From the NCBI GenBank assembly GCA_963709555.1, contig CAVPWR010000008.1, positions 558,001-622,000 of the forward strand: a stretch of 64,000 nucleotides of DNA, read 5' to 3'. Positions 46,402 through 53,555 of the stretch are shown here, in pieces. This stretch comes from Sulfurisoma sp963709555. GTDB lineage: Bacteria; Pseudomonadota; Gammaproteobacteria; Burkholderiales; Rhodocyclaceae. The notes beneath the pieces are model-generated. The model did no database searches. It worked only from the letters and a program-made list of their open reading frames with translations, and was not told the DNA's origin. The position numbers and the translations under genes are program-made. Positions within the stretch are counted from its first letter, which is position 1, and each line of letters starts with the position of its first letter.

Positions 46402-47085
46402 TCAGTGGCGGCGGGTGGGCGGCGGGTGCGCCGATTCGAGCGCGTCGCGCAAGGAGCGAATGGTTACGCGCAGTTCCTCGGTCTGATTGGCGAACAGCGT
46501 GTGTTCCTGCTGCACGGCGTTTTTCTTGTCGATCTGCGCCAGTTCGAGGGCTTCACGCAGCGTGGCGGCAGTGGCGTGTAGCTGGGCGATTTCGCCCTGG
46601 GCTGCCGCGATGGCGTTGCGCACGTCAACGTCCTTCTCGGTGCGCAGTTTCTCCAATTCGTCGCGCAGCGACCCGGCGGTAGCCTTGAGTTGCAGCATCT
46701 CCTGGTGGGCGTTGGCACGTTCCTGCTGCACGGCCTTCTCGTGTTCCTGCTGCGCGCGCTCCAGTGCATCGCGCAGCGTTGCCGCCGTGGCCTTGAGCTG
46801 GGCGATCTCCTGGGCAGCGATAAGGCGATCCTGCTGCAAGGCCTTTTCGCGTTCGGCGTGGCTGCGCTCGAGCTCATCGCGCAGCGAAGCGACGGTGGTC
46901 TTGAGCTGCGCCACCTCGGTGGCGCTGGCCATGGTGGCGCGCAGCGTCGCATCGTGGATTTCCGCGTGAGCCTTCTCAAGCTCGCCGCGCAGGCTGATGG
47001 CGGTGCGCTTGAGATCGCGCAATTCGGCCTGTGTCAGTTCAAGCTCGTTCACTTCATCCTGGTCTGCAGAACCGGACAAGTGCAT
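46402..47085 (-). CDS. Coiled-coil protein with 36-residue repeats
   Basis: A 227-residue, wholly helical, charged protein with no signal peptide. It is built from five consecutive 36-residue repeats plus a partial one, each of the form xLKxTAxxLRDELExAxxE; examples start DLKRTAISLRGELEKAH, QLKTTVASLRDELERSH, QLKATAATLRDALERAQ and QLHATAATLREALELAQ. A 36-residue unit does not fit whole heptads exactly (35 would), so slight supercoil adjustment is expected. It sits 9 nt upstream of the GAF-GAF cyclase gene on the same strand, so it may be a scaffold or length-setting partner of it. No family was recognised. Confidence 0.75.
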   Translation of the reverse strand: MHLSGSADQDEVNELELTQAELRDLKRTAISLRGELEKAHAEIHDATLRATMASATEVAQLKTTVASLRDELERSHAEREKALQQDRLIAAQEIAQLKATAATLRDALERAQQEHEKAVQQERANAHQEMLQLKATAGSLRDELEKLRTEKDVDVRNAIAAAQGEIAQLHATAATLREALELAQIDKKNAVQQEHTLFANQTEELRVTIRSLRDALESAHPPPTRRH

Positions 47086-47168
47086 CTCCCTGTTGAATAT
47101 TTCCTTGACGACAGCGTGACTTTACCAGACTCGATGGCATGTGCGTGGCATTGGCGGCCCCGTCCGGC

Positions 47169-49169
47169 CTAGGGCAATGTCTCGCCGAGATGGCTTTGCG
47201 CCTCGCTGGCGCTGCCATAGATGTGCGGCGGCAGCTCGCTGCGCGTCAGCGCCTCGCCGAGTTTCATGCGCAGGAAGGTGCTCGAGGTATAGCGCGTCAC
47301 GTCGTGGTAGTGCCGGTCCATGATGTCCTTGACCATGCTGATGTAGGCATCGACCAGTTCCGGGGCGATGCTGAAGCGGTCATAGTTCACGATGGCATAG
47401 ACCTTGTGCCCGAGCGGCGCAAGCACGGCCTCGACCGCCAGGCGGATGTGCTCGATGTCCGTCAGGCTGCGCACGCCGAGGCCTTCGAAATTGACGAAGA
47501 AGACGTTCTGGCCGGCGTCGTAGCTCAGCCGCTCGACCAGCGGCATCTCGAGCATTTGTGCGCGAATGTCCATCGGTTCGTCGGTGAAGATGCGGCTGTC
47601 CATGATCTTCGGCTCGCCACGCATGATCGGCTTGAATTCCATGCGATCGAGAATGTCGCGCTGCAGGTCGACGCCCGGGGCGATCTCGATCAGCTCCAGC
47701 CCGTCGGCGGTCAGGCGAAAGACGCAGCGCTCGGTGATGTAAAGCACCGGCGTGTGGCGGCGCGCGGCCTCGGAGCCGCTGAAAGTGCGGTGCTCGACCT
47801 CATTGACGAACTTGGCGCCGCGCCCTTCCTCGACGATGCGCAGGTGGCCGTCGGCAATGGCGACTTCGAGGTTGCCGGCGGTGAAGGTGCCGACGAACAC
47901 CACCTTCTTGGCGTTCTGCGAGATGTTGATGAAGCCGCCGGCGCCGGCCAGCCGCGGACCGAACTTGGAGACGTTGAGGTTGCCCGCGCGGTCGGCCTGG
48001 GCCAGACCGAGAAAGGCGATGTCGAGACCGCCGCCATCGTAGAAATCGAACTGGCTGGGCTGGTCGATGATGGCCTGGGTGTTGATGGCGGCGCCGAAGT
48101 TGAGGCCGCCGGCGGGGATGCCGCCGATGACGCCGGGCTCGGCCGTCATCGTCATGAGATCGATGATCCGTTCCTCCGCCGCCACTGCCGCGACGCCCTC
48201 AGGCATGCCGATGCCGAGATTGACCACGGCGTTTGCGCGCAATTCGAGCGCGGCGCGACGGGCGATGACCTTGCGTTCGCTCATCGCCATGGACGCGATG
48301 CCCGACACCGGCACGCGGATCTCGCCGGAGAAGGCCGGGTTGTACTGTTCGAGGAAGGTCTGCATGTGGTATTCGGGCTTTTCCGCCACCACCACGCAAT
48401 CGACCAGCACCCCGGGGATCTTGACGTTGCGCGAATTGAGCGTGTTGCGCTCGGCGATCCGCTCGACCTGGACGATGACGATGCCGCCCGAGTTCCTGGC
48501 CGCCATCGCTGCCGCCTGCGATTCCAGCGTCAGCGCCTCCTTCTCCATTGTCACGTTGCCGTCGGGATCGGCGGTGGTGCCACGGATCAACGCGACGTGG
48601 ATGGGGAAGGCCTTGTAGAACAGGTATTCCTCGCCATCGATTTCCATGACGCGGACGAGATCGGCGGTGGTCCTTTCGTTGAGCTTGCCGCCACCGAAAC
48701 GCGGATCGACGAAAGTGCCGAGCCCGACCCGGGTCAGGGTGCCGGGCTTGCCGGCGGCGATATCGCGGAACAAGTGCGAGATCACGCCCTGCGGCAGGTT
48801 CCAGGCCTCGATGCGGTTGGATACGGCGAGCTGCTGCAGCTTTGGCACCAGGCCCCAGTGGCCGCCGATGACGCGTGCCACCAGGCCTTCGTGGCCGAAA
48901 TGGTTGAGGCCGCGCTCCTTGCCGTCGCCCTGGCCGGCGGCATAGACGAGGGTCAGGTCGCGCGGATGGCCGACATCATGTTCGTCCTGCTCCTGGCTCT
49001 CAAGGAAGCGCTGCTCGAGAGCGACGGCGAGGTTCTCGGCGAAGCCGATGCCGACGAAGCCGCAGGTGGCGACGGTGTCGCCATCGCGTATCAGGCGCAC
49101 GGCATCGCGGGCGGAAACGATCTTGCCGGTGTCGGCGGTGTGCAGCGCGTTGGCGGGATGGTCGGGCAT
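47169..49169 (-). CDS. Acyl-CoA:acetate/3-ketoacid CoA-transferase, fused subunits with C-terminal extension
   Basis: A 666-residue enzyme of the class I CoA-transferase family that moves CoA between acyl groups through a glutamyl-CoA intermediate. The alpha-like half holds GFVGIGFAENL and the beta-like half GIGMPEGVAAVAAEE; the catalytic Glu lies in TAEPGVIGGIPAGGLNFG. Fused YdiF-type enzymes are usually about 520-530 residues. Here about 130 extra C-terminal residues (FVNFEGLGVRSLTDIEHIRL onward) form an added alpha/beta module of unknown role, also seen in some betaproteobacterial homologues. A ribosome site GAGGAG precedes ATG 49169. No metabolic partner gene is adjacent. Confidence 0.88.
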   Translation of the reverse strand: MPDHPANALHTADTGKIVSARDAVRLIRDGDTVATCGFVGIGFAENLAVALEQRFLESQEQDEHDVGHPRDLTLVYAAGQGDGKERGLNHFGHEGLVARVIGGHWGLVPKLQQLAVSNRIEAWNLPQGVISHLFRDIAAGKPGTLTRVGLGTFVDPRFGGGKLNERTTADLVRVMEIDGEEYLFYKAFPIHVALIRGTTADPDGNVTMEKEALTLESQAAAMAARNSGGIVIVQVERIAERNTLNSRNVKIPGVLVDCVVVAEKPEYHMQTFLEQYNPAFSGEIRVPVSGIASMAMSERKVIARRAALELRANAVVNLGIGMPEGVAAVAAEERIIDLMTMTAEPGVIGGIPAGGLNFGAAINTQAIIDQPSQFDFYDGGGLDIAFLGLAQADRAGNLNVSKFGPRLAGAGGFINISQNAKKVVFVGTFTAGNLEVAIADGHLRIVEEGRGAKFVNEVEHRTFSGSEAARRHTPVLYITERCVFRLTADGLELIEIAPGVDLQRDILDRMEFKPIMRGEPKIMDSRIFTDEPMDIRAQMLEMPLVERLSYDAGQNVFFVNFEGLGVRSLTDIEHIRLAVEAVLAPLGHKVYAIVNYDRFSIAPELVDAYISMVKDIMDRHYHDVTRYTSSTFLRMKLGEALTRSELPPHIYGSASEAQSHLGETLP

Positions 49170-49510
49170 GGCAAACAGTCTCCTCGCGGCAGATGACTGG
49201 CACGCCCGAGCGGACGACGCTGGGCACTGAACTGAAATTGTATCAATGACTTGATGGCGCGCTATCGATCCCTACCCGATGGCGGTTATCCCTCGCCGGC
49301 GTGGTGGCTCAGATCATTGGCTACAAACCGAGCTCGACGGCGAAAATGTACTGCAAGGCGTGTTTGCTCGACCTGATGTAAATGTGGCATCCCCGCATCG
49401 AGCCTGGGGGGCGGATCAGGCCGACATCAAGTTCAAACCCGAAATTGCCGGCCTGCGGGCAGTCGGCAATGCCTGATTGCCAACTGTAAAACAACGTTAT
49501 ACACTTTGAC
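49170..49510. other. Intergenic, 340 bp, no gene recognised
   Basis: Short frames here (for example 49279-49476) match nothing I know and have no ribosome sites. The right end holds the likely higBA promoter: TTGCCA at 49477-49482 and TATACA at 49498-49503 with a short 15-bp spacer, overlapping the region where HigA would bind. Confidence 0.5.
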
Positions 49511-49789
49511 ATGATCAAGAGCTTCCGGCACAAGGGCATCGAGCGATTTTTCAAGACGGGAACCAAGGCAGGCATTCAGGCGCGGCATGCGAATCGGCTT
49601 CGCATCATGCTCACCCGCCTGGATGTTGCCATGAAGCCAGAAGACATGGATGCGCCAGGGTGGGGGCTGCATCCGTTGAAGCATAACCTCGCCGGGCACT
49701 GGTCCGTCTGGGTCAGCGGCAACTGGCGCATGACCTTCGCCTTTGAAGGTACCGATGCCGTGCTGGTCGATTATCAGGACTACCACTAG
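49511..49789 (+). CDS. higB: HigB-type mRNA-degrading toxin
   Basis: A 92-residue RelE/HigB-family toxin expected to cut mRNA on the ribosome. It has the family opening IKSFRHKGIERFF, an ANRLRIMLTRLDVA helix, GWGLHPLKHNLAGHWSVWVSGNWRMTF-type core (basic and aromatic residues in SVWVSGNWRMTFAF), and ends VLVDYQDYH. Toxin-first order with higA 15 nt downstream is the usual higBA layout. It lies near the 3' end of tRNA-Arg, a common position for mobile elements. Confidence 0.93.
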   Translation: MIKSFRHKGIERFFKTGTKAGIQARHANRLRIMLTRLDVAMKPEDMDAPGWGLHPLKHNLAGHWSVWVSGNWRMTFAFEGTDAVLVDYQDYH

Positions 49790-49804
49790 AAGGAGTTTGC
49801 AACC

Positions 49805-50089
49805 ATGTCGAGAATGCACAACCCCGCGCACCCCGGCGAAGTGCTGCGCGAGTTTCTACCCGGCGACATCACCGTCACCGAAGCGGCCGAGCGCCTTGGC
49901 GTCTCGCGCGTCATGCTCTCGCGGGTGCTCAATGGCCGCTCGGGCATGACCGCCGACATGGCGATTCGCGTCGGCCTGCTCACCCGTACCACGCCGGAAT
50001 CCTGGCTTGCCAACCAGATGCAGTGGGACTTGTGGCAAAGCAGCCGCAAGCCGAAGCCGAAGGTGCAGCCGCTGCGGCGCGCGGCCTGA
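49805..50089 (+). CDS. higA: HigA-type antitoxin
   Basis: A 94-residue XRE helix-turn-helix antitoxin. HPGEVLREFLPGDITVTEAAERL-like DNA-binding region with recognition helix VSRVMLSRVLNGRSG, then LTRTTPESWLANQMQWDLW typical of HigA/VapI. It should neutralise HigB and repress the higBA promoter. A GGAG site precedes its ATG. Confidence 0.93.
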   Translation: MSRMHNPAHPGEVLREFLPGDITVTEAAERLGVSRVMLSRVLNGRSGMTADMAIRVGLLTRTTPESWLANQMQWDLWQSSRKPKPKVQPLRRAA

Positions 50090-50446
50090 CGAGCTCGCAC
50101 CGGACGAGCGCGACAGCGGGGGAAAGCGGAGTACCTTCGCGCCTTTCTGGTGTTCCTGAGCGAGGGATCGAGGTGCGCAGGGCTTCGCTTGGTGGCCGAC
50201 CGCTGGTGCGCCCCTCGGGTTCGGGTAATGATCTGTTATGTCTTGCGCCCCGGCCCGGACAACGGCTATGTTTGGCGCGGCTGGCGCCGCGTGGGTCTAT
50301 TCAGGCGCTGCGCGCGGGGTGGTGTTAATTGCACCGCGCGCGAAGGCGTGCGTGATGGCCGGCTGCGCCGGTTGTCAGTCCGTTGGCGGAGGACGCGTGG
50401 CGTTGATCAGAAATTCCTACATGGTCCCTACATGATTGCCGTAAAG
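50090..50446. other. Intergenic, about 360 bp, no gene recognised
   Basis: No convincing protein or RNA was seen. Near the right end two copies of CTACATGRT (50417-50425 and 50428-50436) repeat with an 11-bp period. They lie between higBA and the terminator of tRNA-Arg and could be a remnant of integration, but no integrase gene is present. Confidence 0.45.
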
Positions 50447-50474
50447 CAAAAAGCCCAACCGCGCGGATTGGGCT
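50447..50474 (-). terminator. Intrinsic terminator of tRNA-Arg
   Basis: On the minus strand AGCCCAA and TTGGGCT form a 7-bp stem followed by TTTTTGC. This is a classic Rho-independent terminator 17 nt after the tRNA 3' end. Confidence 0.85.
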
Positions 50475-50490
50475 AAATGCTTGCAAATAC

Positions 50491-50566
50491 TGGCGCCCAG
50501 GTCAGGAATCGAACCTGAGACCTACCGCTTAGGAGGCGGTCGCTCTATCCACTGAGCTACGAGGGC
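50491..50566 (-). tRNA. tRNA-Arg (anticodon CCT), two acceptor mispairs
   Basis: The 76-nt cloverleaf has an encoded CCA, anticodon loop CTCCTAA (anticodon CCT, decoding AGG), an anticodon stem ACCGC/GCGGT, and a T arm with TTCGATT. The acceptor stem reads GCCCTCG against CCTGGGC, which leaves positions 5-68 and 6-67 unpaired (T-T and C-C). All other arms are normal, so the gene may be functional, under decay, or affected by a sequence error. It is alone on the minus strand, ahead of its own terminator. Confidence 0.88.
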
Positions 50567-50662
50567 GCGAGCCGTGGATTCTAGCGCCGCGGCGGCATTT
50601 CAGGAATCGCTGCTGCCGTTGTTGCGCCGGCGGACTTGACGGTCGGGGTGGGGGCGTGGACC

Positions 50663-50839
50663 ATGGCGCATATGTCATCGTTTCCGCCCACTGTTCCGCC
50701 ACCTGCCGTGCCAGCCTGGCGTCGCTATCGCTGGCTCCTGCTCCTCGCTGGCGTCGCCGCCGTGGCGACGCTGGCATTTATCGGCTACGGCCAGCCCGAG
50801 TTGCTGCTCGAGGCAGTGAATCTGCGCTACTGCGGCTGA
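50663..50839 (+). CDS. Small single-helix membrane protein
   Basis: A 58-residue frame (55 if ATG 50672 is used) with a Pro-rich start (SFPPTVPPPAVPAW) and one strong hydrophobic helix (RWLLLLAGVAAVATLAFIG), ending in VNLRYCG. It overlaps the convergent HDOD gene by 13 nt. No family was recognised. The hydrophobic helix makes it plausible but it could be a chance frame. Confidence 0.4.
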   Translation: MAHMSSFPPTVPPPAVPAWRRYRWLLLLAGVAAVATLAFIGYGQPELLLEAVNLRYCG

Positions 50840-51666
50840 CTGTCGTCGGGCGGCTCGAGGCCCAGCTTGCGCAGCAGGGAGTCGTGGCTGATGTGCAGCA
50901 GTTCCTCGATGGCCTGGAAGTCGTCCGGCAGGGCGGCATCGTCCCAGCCGTTGGCCGAGTGGCGCGCCAGGTCCACGGCCAGGACCACGTTCTTGACGCG
51001 CGGGCTTTCCGCCTTGGCGTGATCCATCAGCGTCAGCAGCAGTTCGGGCAGGTGCCAGAGGCGGCTGAGCTGGGTCTGCAGGTCCTGCAGTTGAATTTGG
51101 TAGACCTCGGCCTGTGCCGTCGAGCTGCGCAGGGTGCGGTCGGCAGCCTGGCGGTCGCGCACGTCGAGCGCCAGATTCGGTGCGAAGCACCACATGAGGA
51201 TCTCGGCGACATCGTGGAGCAGGGTGGCCACGGTGATTTCGTCGACGTCGAGGTCATGGCGGATCATGGCCCATTCGCGCGCCCACTGCGATGCCTTGCG
51301 CGCGCGGTTGATGACCTTGAGCAGGCCGAGCAGGGCCTTGGGATGGCCCTTGAGCTGTTCCTCGACCAGCGGCAGTTCCTGGAAGTCGCGGAAGAAGGGC
51401 TCGATCCCGATCATCATCAACGCCCGCTCGATGGTGGTGATGTCGGTGGTCTGACGCTTGCGCCGGTTGCCCTCGATGTACTGCAACACGCGCAGCGTCA
51501 TCAGCGGGTCGTGCAGGATGATGCCGGCGATGATGCGGCCGTTGACGTTTTCGGCGTTCTCGCGCAGGCGCTCCAGTTCCTGCACCGTGTGGCGCAGGAC
51601 CGGAATCTGCGCCTGGCCGAAGAAGGTCAGCCAAGCTTCGAGGTCGGAAAGCGGTTTGTCGATCAT
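50827..51666 (-). CDS. HDOD domain signalling protein
   Basis: A 279-residue HDOD protein. This domain is an HD-like fold that usually lacks catalytic metal residues and takes part in signalling, often with c-di-GMP. Typical segments are NVNGRIIAGIILHDPLMTLRVL, TIERALMMIGIEPFF, and the degenerate HD motif region VATLLHDVAEILMW. Function is inferred only. It is cytoplasmic, and lies alone between tRNA-Arg and the rpsF operon, divergent from the latter. Confidence 0.88.
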   Translation of the reverse strand: MIDKPLSDLEAWLTFFGQAQIPVLRHTVQELERLRENAENVNGRIIAGIILHDPLMTLRVLQYIEGNRRKRQTTDITTIERALMMIGIEPFFRDFQELPLVEEQLKGHPKALLGLLKVINRARKASQWAREWAMIRHDLDVDEITVATLLHDVAEILMWCFAPNLALDVRDRQAADRTLRSSTAQAEVYQIQLQDLQTQLSRLWHLPELLLTLMDHAKAESPRVKNVVLAVDLARHSANGWDDAALPDDFQAIEELLHISHDSLLRKLGLEPPDDSQPQ

Positions 51667-51782
51667 GGGGTCGCCGGGTTACGCCTGCGATTGTGGCACG
51701 AATGGCGAATTCTTCAACGATCGGGCCTGCTCCCGGCAGGACAGGAGAACGATATTCCCCGCGCTTCTTCCCGTTTGGCGCC

Positions 51783-51812
51783 TTGCCATAAGTACCGGAT
51801 TTGACGTAAAAT
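51783..51812 (+). promoter_or_regulatory. Promoter of the rpsF operon
   Basis: TTGCCA (51783-51788) and TAAAAT (51807-51812) with an 18-bp spacer lie 72 nt before rpsF. The untranslated leader in between is long enough for ribosomal-protein feedback control, but no structure was modelled. Confidence 0.65.
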
Positions 51813-51884
51813 CGCCGGCTTTCCCTTGCTCTACCCGTTGCGCATGCGGGAGGGCTCCGATCCACTGACCCACAAGGAGATTGC

Positions 51885-52283
51885 ATGCGACATTACGAAG
51901 TGGTTTTCATCGTTCACCCGGACCAGTCCGAGCAGGTGCCGGCGATGATCGAGCGTTACAAGACGCTGGTCACCGCGCGTTCCGGCGCCATCCACCGCCT
52001 CGAGGACTGGGGCCGTCGCCAGCTGGCCTACCAGATCCAGAAGGTGCACAAGGCGCATTACGTGCTGATGAACATCGAGTGCGACAACGAGACGCTGGCC
52101 GAGCTCGAGAACGCCTTCAAGTTCAACGACGCCGTGCTGCGCCATCTGACCGTCAAGATGAGCAAACCAGTGATCACGCCCTCGCCGATGATGAAGGAAG
52201 AGAAGTCGAGGTCGCTGACCGCCCCGGCGGCGCAGCCCCAGGCCGAGGCGCAGCCCCAGGCCGAGGTGCCCGCGGCCGCGTGA
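51885..52283 (+). CDS. rpsF: Ribosomal protein bS6
   Basis: A 132-residue small-subunit protein with the S6 core (MRHYEVVFIVHPDQSEQVP; EDWGRRQLAYQIQKVHKAHY) and an Ala/Gln/Glu-rich tail longer than usual. It binds 16S rRNA with S18, encoded two genes later. Its stop overlaps the priB start (GTGA). A ribosome site AAGGAG precedes the ATG. Confidence 0.97.
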   Translation: MRHYEVVFIVHPDQSEQVPAMIERYKTLVTARSGAIHRLEDWGRRQLAYQIQKVHKAHYVLMNIECDNETLAELENAFKFNDAVLRHLTVKMSKPVITPSPMMKEEKSRSLTAPAAQPQAEAQPQAEVPAAA

Positions 52284-52648
52284 GCGGCACCGGCGCGGCG
52301 GCCAACCTGACGCGACTGTCGGGAAGGCTGCTCGAACGCGGCGTCCTGCGCTACACCCCGGCCGGCGTTCCGGCCATCGACTTCCGCCTCGGGCACGAAT
52401 CCGAGCAGGTCGAGGCGGGAAATCCCCGCCGGGTCGAGTGCGAGATGAACTGCGTGGCGCTGGGAACCGTGGCGACGCAACTGGCGCAATGGAGTTCGGG
52501 CAGCGAGCTTGACGTGAGCGGATTCATCGCGGCGAAGAGCCTCAAGAATCGCACCAACGTGCTGCATGTGCAACGAATCGAATTTGTAGAGGGAAACGAA
52601 AATGGCTTTCAAACCGAAGAGCAAGACCGGCGTCAAGAAAAAGGATGA
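52280..52648 (+). CDS. priB: Primosomal replication protein PriB
   Basis: A single-strand-DNA-binding OB-fold protein (122 residues) that helps restart replication with PriA. Core motifs: NLTRLSGRLLERGVLRYTPAG, VPAIDFRLGHES, VECEMNCVALGTVATQLAQ, LDVSGFIAAKSLKNRTNVLHV. The frame runs 47 nt into rpsR, so its last ~15 residues (from NGFQTEEQ) are a by-product of overlap and extend the usual ~100-residue length. GTG start overlaps the rpsF stop. Confidence 0.9.
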   Translation: MSGTGAAANLTRLSGRLLERGVLRYTPAGVPAIDFRLGHESEQVEAGNPRRVECEMNCVALGTVATQLAQWSSGSELDVSGFIAAKSLKNRTNVLHVQRIEFVEGNENGFQTEEQDRRQEKG

Positions 52649-52883
52649 CAAGGGCCGCGGCCTGTTCAAGCGCCGCAAGTTCTGCCGCTTCAGCGCAGAG
52701 AAGATCGAGGAAATCGACTACAAGGATGTCGACATCCTCAAGGACTTCATCTCTGAAAACGGCAAGATCATGCCGGCGCGCATCACCGGCACCAAGTCCG
52801 GTTACCAGCGCCAGCTGTCCACGGCCATCAAGCGCGCGCGCTTCCTGGCGCTGATGCCCTACACCGACCTGCACCAGGGCTAA
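52602..52883 (+). CDS. rpsR: Ribosomal protein bS18
   Basis: A 93-residue small-subunit protein with the S18 core RRKFCRFSAEKIEEIDYKD and the basic STAIKRARFLALMPYTD end. It starts inside priB, with GGGAAACGAAA before the ATG, and is followed 10 nt later by rplI. Confidence 0.97.
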   Translation: MAFKPKSKTGVKKKDDKGRGLFKRRKFCRFSAEKIEEIDYKDVDILKDFISENGKIMPARITGTKSGYQRQLSTAIKRARFLALMPYTDLHQG

Positions 52884-52893
52884 GGAGACCACC

Positions 52894-53343
52894 ATGCAAG
52901 TGATTCTGATGGAAAAAGTGGTCAACCTCGGCGGCCTCGGCGACATCGTCAAGGTCAAGGACGGCTACGCCCGCAACTTCCTGATCCCGCAGGGCAAGGC
53001 CAAGCGCGCGACGGAAGAGAACAAGAAGGTGTTCGAGGCTCGCCGCGCCGAACTGGAGAAGGCACAGGCCGAAGTTCTGGCTGCTTCTCAGGCGCAGGCC
53101 GCCAAGCTCGAAGGCGTGTCGGTGCAGGTGGCCCGCAAGGCCGGCGTCGACGGTCGCCTGTTCGGCTCCGTCGGCAACGTCGACATCGCCGATGCGCTCA
53201 AGGCGCAGGGCATCGAGATCGAGAAGTCCATGGTGCGCCTGCCCGAAGGCCCGTTCAAGCAGGTGGGCGACAACCAGGTCGAGATCGCGCTGCATCACGA
53301 CGTGATTGCGACCATCACCGTCTCGGTGGTCGGCGAACAGTAA
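52894..53343 (+). CDS. rplI: Ribosomal protein bL9
   Basis: A 149-residue large-subunit protein. The N-terminal domain (MQVILMEKVVNLGGLGDIV; KDGYARNFLIPQGKA) and the long connecting helix leading to the C-terminal domain are intact. GGAGACCACC precedes the ATG. It ends the ribosomal-protein part of the operon and is followed by a strong terminator. Confidence 0.97.
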   Translation: MQVILMEKVVNLGGLGDIVKVKDGYARNFLIPQGKAKRATEENKKVFEARRAELEKAQAEVLAASQAQAAKLEGVSVQVARKAGVDGRLFGSVGNVDIADALKAQGIEIEKSMVRLPEGPFKQVGDNQVEIALHHDVIATITVSVVGEQ

Positions 53344-53367
53344 TCCCCGTCCTTCCGGCAGCAGACG

Positions 53368-53405
53368 AGGGCCGCCCGCGGTGACGTGGGCGGCCCTTGT
53401 TTTTT
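53368..53405 (+). terminator. Intrinsic terminator after rplI
   Basis: A perfect 10-bp stem, AGGGCCGCCC (53368-53377) with GGGCGGCCCT (53388-53397), is followed by TGTTTTTT. This separates the ribosomal-protein transcript from dnaB. Confidence 0.92.
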
Positions 53406-53429
53406 CGCGAATATCTTTGTCGCCATCCG

Positions 53430-53495
53430 CTGTCCACCGCTTTTCCACAGGCGCTGCACAGTTTATCCACCGCTTATCCCCGGGATTTCCACAGC
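53430..53495 (+). promoter_or_regulatory. Array of six DnaA-box-like 9-mers with exact 11-bp period
   Basis: Starting at 53430, 53441, 53452, 53463, 53474 and 53485 are CTGTCCACC, TTTTCCACA, CGCTGCACA, TTATCCACC, TTATCCCCG and ATTTCCACA. All point the same way and share T at position 4 and C at positions 6 and 8 of the DnaA box (TTWTNCACA). The second matches it fully. The array fills the space between the rplI terminator and the dnaB start, so it may place dnaB under DnaA control or act as a replication-related site (inference). Confidence 0.6.
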
Positions 53496-53555
53496 CTTGT
53501 TCTATCGCGTCCGGGCCACGGTATCGGTAGACTGTCGGCTTCCTCAAGGAGTCGA

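Noticed and set aside
47104..47168. A possible gene before the coiled-coil start.
   Set aside because: The spacer is only 83 bp with no open frame or RNA fold recognised.
53430..53495. Calling this the chromosome origin oriC.
   Set aside because: oriC is normally beside dnaA/dnaN, which are absent here. Only the phased DnaA-like array is claimed.
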